From Perca fluviatilis (lineage: Eukaryota > Chordata > Actinopteri > Perciformes > Percidae), in the NCBI RefSeq assembly GCF_010015445.1, contig NC_053114.1:18245724-18309723 (forward strand): a DNA stretch of 64,000 bases. Direction: 5' to 3'. Below are positions 56,350 to 64,000 of this stretch, piece by piece (within the stretch, counting starts at the first letter, position 1; each line of letters begins with the position of its first letter). The translations under genes and the position numbers were made by a program. The notes beneath the pieces are model-generated. The model did not search any database. It saw only the letters and a list, made by a program, of their open reading frames with translations, and had not been told where the DNA came from.

Positions 56350-58990
56350 AGGACAGGATATTTTGCTTAGAGAAGGAATGAGCTGAGAAGTTGAACCTGG
56401 AGCAGATTAAGGAGGACTTCACGGTGCATGAGGCTCACAGAATGATTTACAGACAACAACAAACTTACTGATAAATGTAACTCTTTATCCAGACGAGAAC
56501 GTCAACAACCACTGCGTTGCCAAGGTAGCGTGGTGTCCTTTGCTTTAATATGTGTGGAGTTTATATTGTTTATACGGCTCCATGTTGTCTGCCTTGGTGA
56601 TGTTAAATTCTTCTGTTGATTCCATAATAAGTGTCACATTATTTAATTTATGTAGCCTAATTAGGCTTGTCCATAGCTTTTTAATGTATTTATTGTTGGT
56701 TATTTTTGCTTAAATGTCTGAGTTGTATCTCTTTTCTGGTTAGTTCCAGTAAGGCTATACTGGGGAAGGCAGTGATAATTAATAATCAGTTGTTGGTGTG
56801 GACATAAGTGGTCATGTTGGTTCATGTTGTTCCACTAGTGTGTACAAGTAAATGTAATGCAGTAATTCATACTCAGAGTAATTTTTTTGAACTTTTAGTT
56901 AAGTACATTTTTATATATAAATAATTAAGTACTTTTACTTTTACTGAAGTAAAATGTATTTTAAGCAACAGTACTTTTACTTAAGTACAATATTCTAGTA
57001 CTCTTTCCATTCCTGATGATACATGCATGTACACCGAAAGCCTAATTTCAGCACAAACTGTGGTATATTCAGTGAACACATGGTGGCAGTATATTCACTA
57101 TATACCACAGACTTGATCTGGGAATAATCATCAGCCTATACATGCATAATTTTGTTGATGAAAATTAGGTCTGTGCCTAAAAATATGCTCCAACAGCAGT
57201 AGTTTACATAAAATACCGTGAAATTATGACACCATGAATTTAAATAATGAGCATAAAACTAAAATGGTATGTAACAATGTCACTTATACACAAGAGTAAA
57301 ACTAATTAAACTTGACTGAGACTGCAGGCAAAATCTGTTTGTTTTTTTTTGGGGGGGGGGGGCCAAGTGACCAGGTCAGACTTCTTCAGAATTAGTGTGA
57401 ACACTCAAATCTTGCCCAGATCAGATGTTTTCAAATCAGATTTAGACCACTTCCATATGTGGTCCTGAATCAGACCCAGGTCGGATTTTTTTCAATGCGG
57501 CCGCAGTGTGAACAACCAAGGCAGATTTGATGTGACTTTTAAGTCAATCTACATCGACATTTGTCACAATTATGCGCCGGCAGGAGTTAGCCCTAGACAC
57601 AGACAGTACAATTAAAAACTTGACTAGGCCTACAAAATGGAGAACAGTGATGGAGTAAGTCAGTGGAGGGAGAGTGGGGTGTTAGACCTAATTAGTGTAT
57701 GCTCATTAATGTTATGGCTGCCATTACACAAACATTTTGAAATAAAAGCGAAAATGCTTACTTCCTTCATAACCTCCCTAACTTTAGTGCAACAGCATAC
57801 TGTGTCTGATGTCATTGTTATTCTTCTTTTGCGCATGCGGGTCAGTTCGAAACAGTTCACATTGGAATCTGGTATAGGCCACATTTTAATGTATGGCATT
57901 AAGACTTGCGGTGTGAACGTAGATGACTGAGTTTACATTTTGGCATTTTGGCATGGTGCTTCTGGAGGAAAAATTTAACAGAGGAGTGAGTGTAATTACA
58001 GCTACTACACACAAGATGTCAGTAGTGTAGTATATTATGTAGTATAGTATAGCACATGGTAACAGACTGAACTAAGACTGACAGAAAAGATCAAATATGA
58101 CGGATTGGTAGTAATTATAGTGAAAAAAATATAGTATGTAAAGCTGAGGACAACGAGCCCATCCGTTTTGGTGATTATCACTGCTTTGGATGATGATGAC
58201 ATGATATTCCTTGGAGGTGGTTTTGGTGTTCTTACTTACTGGACTGAGAATCTGATAGGTCTTTCTCTTGGCAGTGCTTCTGTTCTTAGACTGCTGAGGC
58301 AGGCAGAGGACAGGAAGTACATCCCACAGGAGGTGGCATCCATCCAACATCCCATCCTGCACTGCACAGGACAAAGTGATAGGGCAGAATTAGTTCTACA
58401 ATCTTAAAGCTTCTGCACTAAGTCAGCAAAATGGCCCTTTTTGAAGAAAATATATATATATAAATATTTAAAGATAATGATGAGGATGATTATGATACAG
58501 TGAATATTTTTAATGTGTGTGGAAATAATATTGAAAATAAAGACCTGTGTACTCAGGCAGAGGTGCGCACACAGCAGGTGTTTTCACTCATGTTGCCTGA
58601 TTAGATCTCTTCTCTGGACTGTGTGGGTGTGTACAAACTGAGCTAAACCGACTTCACCCTTACTGTCCTTTTAGTTTTGCACAGCTTCAACCTGACTGGA
58701 GGTCTAATTAGCCCGAGCAATGCGAGGGGCCTTCTGTATGGCATAGGCCTTTTTCATGGTAGGAAAAGCTGGGGTGTAACTAATAAGATCTCAGGGTCCT
58801 GGTATTGTGCATGCTGCTTCAATAGAATGGGGCCATCTGTAAAGTTGTTGGTAAAACCTGTGACCCTATGACAATGTGTGTGCTGTAAAAAAAAGGACTA
58901 TTGCATTATATTATATGGTATAACTTGGCATCATCATGTTGTATTGCATTCTATTGAATGTACCTAAAAGCAAGCTCAACAGTAACAGAT
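56350..58990. other. intergenic DNA, repeat fragments, no gene recognised
   Basis: A fragment of the ACTTTTACTT-type repeat lies at about 56870-57010. A G-run (57349-57362) follows a T-run. A segment near 57360-57560 with repeated GTGTGAAC and CAGATC motifs looks repeat-derived. A frame near 58250-58400 (LLRQAEDRKYIPQEVASIQH) has no family I recognise. Confidence 0.5.
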
Positions 58991-58991
58991 A

Positions 58992-58993
<2 letters not shown>

Positions 58994-59043
<50 letters not shown>

Positions 59044-59046
59044 TCT

Positions 59047-59094
<48 letters not shown>
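58994..59094 (+). repeat. (CA)n microsatellite, two blocks
   Basis: Two CA tracts separated by CATTCTCTCA, about 100 bp in total. Confidence 0.97.
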
Positions 59095-59096
<2 letters not shown>

Positions 59097-59231
59097 ACTA
59101 ATGGCATACAGCCAGCCAACAATGATACTAGATCTTCACAGGGTGAAGGCTAACACACCTTCACTCCTACATACTGTGTGGGGAAAAGAACAACTGACAG
59201 CATTAAATCATAGGTACAGTACATGTACTCT

Positions 59232-59540
59232 GCTCAGTGGTGGAAGAAGTAGGCTACTCAGATCCATAAGATTACTTGAGTAAAAGTGGAAACACCATAG
59301 TCTAAAAATTCACCATTGCAAGTAAAAGCACTGAAATGTTACTTAAGTAAAAGTATAGAGGTATTATCAAAGAAACGTGCTTAACGTATCAAAAGTAAAA
59401 TGACTCATCATGCAAAATGGCTCCTTTCAAAGGTATTTAAATGTTATAGAGTAAAAAGTACCTCTGAAATGTAAAGGGAAATTTAAATTAGTATTTAATG
59501 GAAAGAAAAGTACAAGTATATCAACAGTTTACTATTTGAG
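59232..59540. repeat. ACTTAAGTAAAAGT-type interspersed repeat
   Basis: It begins CAGTGGTGGAAGAAGTAGGC and contains GATTACTTGAGTAAAAGTGG, ACTTAAGTAAAAGTATAGAG and AAAAGTACCTCTGAAATGTA. I recognise it as a frequent teleost repeat, the GGTGGAAGAAGTA… type. Confidence 0.65.
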
Positions 59541-60750
59541 TACAGTTGAGTACATGTGCGTCCTACACTGACTCTGCTAATAACAGGAACATTATTAAAG
59601 TTAATCTCAGTTTACTTATTGTCATAATGACAAACACCAATAAATGTATAATGTGATGTGAAATGACTCCTCTGAGAAGAATCGTCCAATCACTGTCCAG
59701 GATGCGTTTTAATCTCCGACATAAACCAGAAGGATTAACAGTCGCATCATCCAAATCACATGCCCTGATGCTAATTGAGGACTTGCTTGTTGCATTCAGC
59801 CTTTTTTCCATAATGACTTCTGATTTTACCTTTGACGTGTTTTATCGAACATGATCTCCCATTTGAAGACATTTATATTGCTGTCATAAGTGCAGTATCT
59901 TCAGTTTGGAGAAGAAGGACTAAGATATTATTCTTCTCTCCTTTTGCTAAAGTCTGATACAAGTACTGGGAAATTAAACCACTTAGTTTTGTTGGGAGCC
60001 TCACTTCGGTAACTGAACAGGCCACTGGAAACTGAACCTAATAACACCTGAATCACCCATAGGACACGTAAGCTTGCATCTAATCAGCATTACCCTGATC
60101 TTACGAAAGCAAAGCGGCCATAACACTGGCCGAATATATCTTCCCCTTTGTGTACGTGTCTAATTGTTTGCCGTTTTAATAACGGTTGCTATTGACTGGG
60201 CAGTGGAAGATCTACAACCATGACGCAGGTTGTGTTTTGTGTGACGCACGAAATGGGCGGATTTTCTGCTCAAACGCTGCGAAAAATGTCCAACTCAGCA
60301 TTCTGTTCACTGTCCTGCACACTTAGCAATGTCATGGGTTAACGATTAAGCAAATTATTTACCATAGGCCTACACGTTGCGTATTTCCAAAGCAAAGCAG
60401 TCTCATTTGTCTCTTAGGATTTTCTGAATATTTTGAATAATGGATAAAAATGTTCACCCCACTATTATATTTCAACATATGAATCTTATAATAATTATAC
60501 TTTTAAAATATTTTGCCACTAGAAATAAGTGAAGCTATGTTGTTCCCCCTGATCCACAATGGAAACAATACTATTTTCTATTTCCCACCAGCTGAAATGT
60601 CTCGGATAATGGACACTTTTTGCAGTGTTCACCTCCTCCTCTTCTGTAAAGACCGATGGGGGCAGGTCTTGTTTTAGTGGGCTCTATTACTGGCTTGGCA
60701 GGTGATGTTGTAGCTCACACGGGGCTTGAAGAGCCTCCCTGCTTATCCGG
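59541..60750. other. 5' flank of scg3, no gene recognised
   Basis: The sequence is mixed. A TATA-like stretch (TATAATTATATA at about 60752-60763) lies about 280 bp before the scg3 ATG. The following 60785-61000 is GC-richer, which would fit a promoter and 5' UTR. Short frames here are not recognised as genes. Confidence 0.4.
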
Positions 60751-61033
60751 TTATAATTATATAGAGGTGACCTGGTTTCAGCACCGCGACTCGTCAACAG
60801 CTCCAGTGCTCAGCGGAGATTTGGCCAGCCCCTTCACAACCGGTGCGTCTCACTACAGAGCCGGTACTCCAGGGCGCAGCCTCCGCGCCAGTTTCAGCAC
60901 CAGCGGCCGGCCGGAGCACAGCGGAGCTGTCCACACATTCAGCACTTAGCTTCTGGAGGAGGGAACCAGACACACACACAGACAGCAAGATAAGCCAGGA
61001 TATATCTATCTTCCTGGGACAGCTTATTTCAGA

Positions 61034-64000
61034 ATGGCGTCAAAATACGTTGGCCTTTTCGTCCTTTTCCAGCTTCTAGCCCTGAATGTAATGAGCCAGA
61101 TATCTGCCTTCCCCACGCCGACAGCCTCAACGGATGGTGAGTTGACGATCGCCTCTATCCGTGTGATAGTAACGTAGGCTATTGTAGTAGTCTTGTACTA
61201 TAAAGCATTGTTCAGTAGGCTATTTAATAATGTGGACGTGTTATTGAAAACTGTAACTGCAGGCGGTCAGTGATAACAAAGGAGGTTTTACAAACACAAA
61301 GTGTAAAGGGTCATAACTCTCTATTCAGCACGCATGGTGCCTGGAATTAAAACAGAGAAAATACTACAAGGATACCATAAACTCATTACTCATCATCTAT
61401 GCCTTAATCAGCTTTAAAGAAACACAGGAATATCTGCAGAGAAACTAAATTTGACAATAACACGTTGTACACTTTGTACAGTACACGTACGGGCATTTAA
61501 AGAGATGTTATTGGAATTTCTTTGCAATTTCTGTTCATCTTTGTATATGTTTCATAATTTTTGCCTCAGGAACTCCATTGTTTTATTCATTTATAAATCT
61601 ATTGACTAATAAGATATAGAGAAAAGTAGTGCCTTTAAAGTTCAGCTCCAGCTCCGCAGTGACTGGCGGTGTTTTGAACGACGCCTGGTCGCATGATATC
61701 TTATGGCCGCTTGTGGTCTATTTTCGCTGCAGTTTAATCTTTTGTTTGATAATCCGATTACGCGCTGCCTCTGCGGTGAGTTGGGAAAGCAGAAACGATC
61801 ACATAACTTTGATAGATGCAAAGTTATTAAAATGACAAGGAAAAAAATCTGAAGTATATCTTATATATTTGTTAAAAAGCATATTTATCAATGTGCCATT
61901 TACAATTGTAACCTAGATAATCAGAGTTTTATTATTAATAATAAAGTCTGCTTTGACTCACCAGTTTAGTTATTACATGCATTTTTTTTCAGTTGCAGAT
62001 AAAACTGTGTACAATAGACAGTTGACAGAAGAAAGGCCAATACAAGATCAGGTAAGCTCTCTTTCTCCCTGACTCATAGCCAATTTTCTCATCCAATATC
62101 CGGCCAAATGGACTTTATGGTCACTTGTCAATCTAGGTATTAACCCAGTAAACAGTATTAATCAGAGCTTACATCCTTACATCCATGTTCATCATTTCCA
62201 CAGATTGCTGAGGCGGACAGCGTGAAGGCTGCAGTACAGTCAGCTGGTAAGAGGAAACCTTCTTGCCAATCAATCAATGACTTTATTTCCGCCTGCTGGG
62301 ATCTTGTTGCAGCACTTCCAGTAAAACAGGCTTCATCTGCACTGAGAAATAACAACTATTAAGAACCACATTAATGTGAGAGGAGTTCATCTTTACCACT
62401 TGTATTGCTCCAGTCTGATCATTTCGTCTCTCTGCTGCCTTTCAGGGGGCAAGCGTCCCACTGCCTCCAAGGACGCGGAGTCAGAGCAGGACCTTGATGA
62501 CTTCACCGTGCTGAAGTCACTGGCTGATGGCCAGAAATCAAAGGAGACCACCGAGCTGCCACTCAAGAAGGAGGGCCAGTACGTTCCAGATGAATCAGAC
62601 TCGACCAAGAGCCGGCGTCTCACTGAGGACTACGACTCCACCAAGAGTGGGATGGACTATGGCAAGTACCAGGGTACGCGCACCTGTCACCATGCACCTT
62701 GTCCTGGCATTGTTTGTAAAGGTTCAGTGGGTTAGCTGCCAAACCTTTGCACCCATTGCCAAGGGAAGGCGTCACGCCGCGTGCTTCTCTCTTTCACTGG
62801 CAGGCCACCTGGCAGACATTTTAAGAAAGGGAAGGCAGAGAAAACAAGTGCATGTGATGGAGATGATCAGAGTCAGCTAGAAAGAGTCAAAGACAGAACA
62901 CGTGCTGTATCAAAGCTTATGCTGGACTACTGTACCAGCTTCTTCTCTTCACAGGACACCTTTTCCCAGAGACACCACTGATACCATTCATTTTGAATTC
63001 AAAATTCAGTAAGTCACTCAAAATCCAATCATTTGCTGATATCTACATAGATTTTGAGTCTCAATAGATTTCGTCAGCTCAGCACACATTTCACTGTATA
63101 CGCGTGCAATTTGATATCCTGTCCAATTATCAGCATAAAGCAAAGTCTCTGAGGTGAGGTGACTCAGACACAAAGCGCTGAGTGCTACACTTCATCAGTT
63201 CATGTGGTCGGCCCAGCAATGACAAGCAGCTCGCCAGGTTACACTACATCTAAATTTGGCAAGCGCTGTCTGGATGTCATTTTCTTATTTGCTGGGGTGA
63301 GACAGAAATAGGCCCTGCAGTTTGAAGTTAAAATACATCACTGATGATTCAATCCGCCAATACGGACAAAAGTATTCCTCCACTGCGTATTTTTATTGTG
63401 CGTGGTTGTTGGTAAGCAGCAGGGACTGTTATGTAAGAGTCCAGCTCTAACAATTGCACTTTTCTTACTCAGTAATGGGGATATAGATATGTTGAATATA
63501 AGGACAGGAGAGGGAAAATAATTTATTACTGAAAAATCTTTTTTTCCACCTAATGAGAGAGAGAGAGACTTAACTTCTAGGTCAAGGATTTACATTTTAG
63601 AGAGACAGGGAAGAAGTAGGACAGACGTAAGGAGTAAAGTAGAGAGTAGAGAAGGGAGAGAACAAGCTTTAATGAAATCTACAAATCTTGTGTTGTTTTG
63701 ATTGTTACAAATGGAGAACAGTTGACAAAATATTCAGGAATATTGTCAGTATGATGTAACTCGAAAAGTATATTCAGTCAAATAGATGAAGAATTAAAGC
63801 AGAAACACCTGCTTTATACCCGCACACAGCTGATAGGCGTGTTAAGAAAGTTACAAATGATAACGTATGTATTGTATTGTCTCCTCTCAGATGAAACAGA
63901 AAGTTTCCGTCAGGTCGACGGCACTTCACTGACAGCAGAAGACATTGTCCAGAAGATCGCAAACAAGATCTACGAGGAGGACGACAGAGGGGTGTTCGAC
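61034..64000 (+). CDS. scg3: secretogranin III, 5' part (exons 1-5, cut by window end)
   Basis: Secretogranin III is a granin of neuroendocrine secretory granules. It binds cholesterol-rich granule membrane and chromogranin A, helping to sort cargo. Exons from GT/AG junctions and frame: 61034-61136, 61993-62051, 62204-62246, 62446-62673 and 63891 to the window edge. Residues 1-25 ([20 protein letters not shown]…) form a signal peptide with likely cleavage after ISA, before FPTP. Then follow [20 protein letters not shown], which matches the N-terminal 'HNRELSAERPLNEQIAEAE' block of human SCG3. The acidic DYDSTKSG repeat region comes next, then [20 protein letters not shown], matching the conserved DGTPLTAEDIVHKIA segment. 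The last coding base in the window closes a codon (GVFD), so about 180 residues are visible of roughly 470 expected. No break is seen. The start ATG is the only one that joins a signal peptide to the downstream frame. Confidence 0.93.
62674..63890. other. scg3 intron 4
   Basis: This 1217-bp intron begins GTACGC after CAGG and ends CTCCTCTCAG. No alternative exon, repeat of note or RNA gene was recognised. A purine-rich stretch lies near 63555-63665. Confidence 0.7.

Noticed and set aside
56150..56422. Minus-strand open frame with repeated SPLSLSSQYNQS
   Set aside because: It is the 32-bp minisatellite read in a frame that happens to lack stops, and the repeat explains it fully.
60656..60949. 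97-codon open frame upstream of scg3
   Set aside because: It lies in the GC-richer putative 5' UTR and promoter, shares no frame with scg3, and has no recognisable product.

Overview
The window is nuclear DNA from a teleost fish, most likely a percomorph. It contains multi-exon genes with GT/AG introns, long (TG)n/(CA)n tracts, a Rex3-like LINE with a GGATGGATGG-type tail, and several short interspersed DNA elements that I recognise from memory as common in percomorph genomes. No bacterial, viral or plasmid gene set is present.

Three host genes lie on the + strand. (1) Positions 3110-6430 hold a complete nine-exon ovarian-type aromatase gene, cyp19a1a (518 codons). It has a compact proximal promoter with a TATA box and motifs resembling SF-1 and FOXL2 sites. 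(2) Positions 28293-49178 hold tnfaip8l3 (TIPE3), a two-exon gene of 202 codons split by an intron of about 20.3 kb. (3) From 61034 to the window edge lie the first five coding exons of scg3 (secretogranin III), cut off at position 64000. The aromatase-TIPE3 adjacency and orientation match what I recall of human 15q21. scg3 lies next to tnfaip8l3 here, whereas in human it is on the far side of GLDN and DMXL2. The three genes are neighbours and do not form a pathway: oestrogen synthesis, phosphoinositide transfer, and secretory-granule biogenesis.

The rest is introns and intergenic DNA dominated by repeats. Upstream of cyp19a1a is a composite interspersed repeat (about 795-2727) with a nested TTAA-bounded element. 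Between cyp19a1a and tnfaip8l3 is an AT-rich satellite-like array of about 6 kb (8128-16005) with a degenerate unit of about 36 bp and a roughly 1 kb higher-order repeat. That array was invaded by a Rex3-like LINE with a 12-bp target duplication and by a 400-bp insert with a 10-bp target duplication. Positions 19.2-21.5 kb are a nest of DNA-element pieces and hairpins. The long tnfaip8l3 intron contains a 904-bp foldback element and a minus-strand LINE that itself holds a 136-bp insert. Between tnfaip8l3 and scg3 are a possible Harbinger-type element with a decayed coding remnant and a 1.5-kb minisatellite of 32-bp units with block duplications.

I found no convincing new multi-gene system. 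The observations most worth following are the (TG)31 tract 19 nt from the acceptor of the aromatase exon that encodes the I-helix, the higher-order satellite array, the family of TTAA-bounded foldback or inverted-repeat elements, and the nested insertions with readable target duplications.
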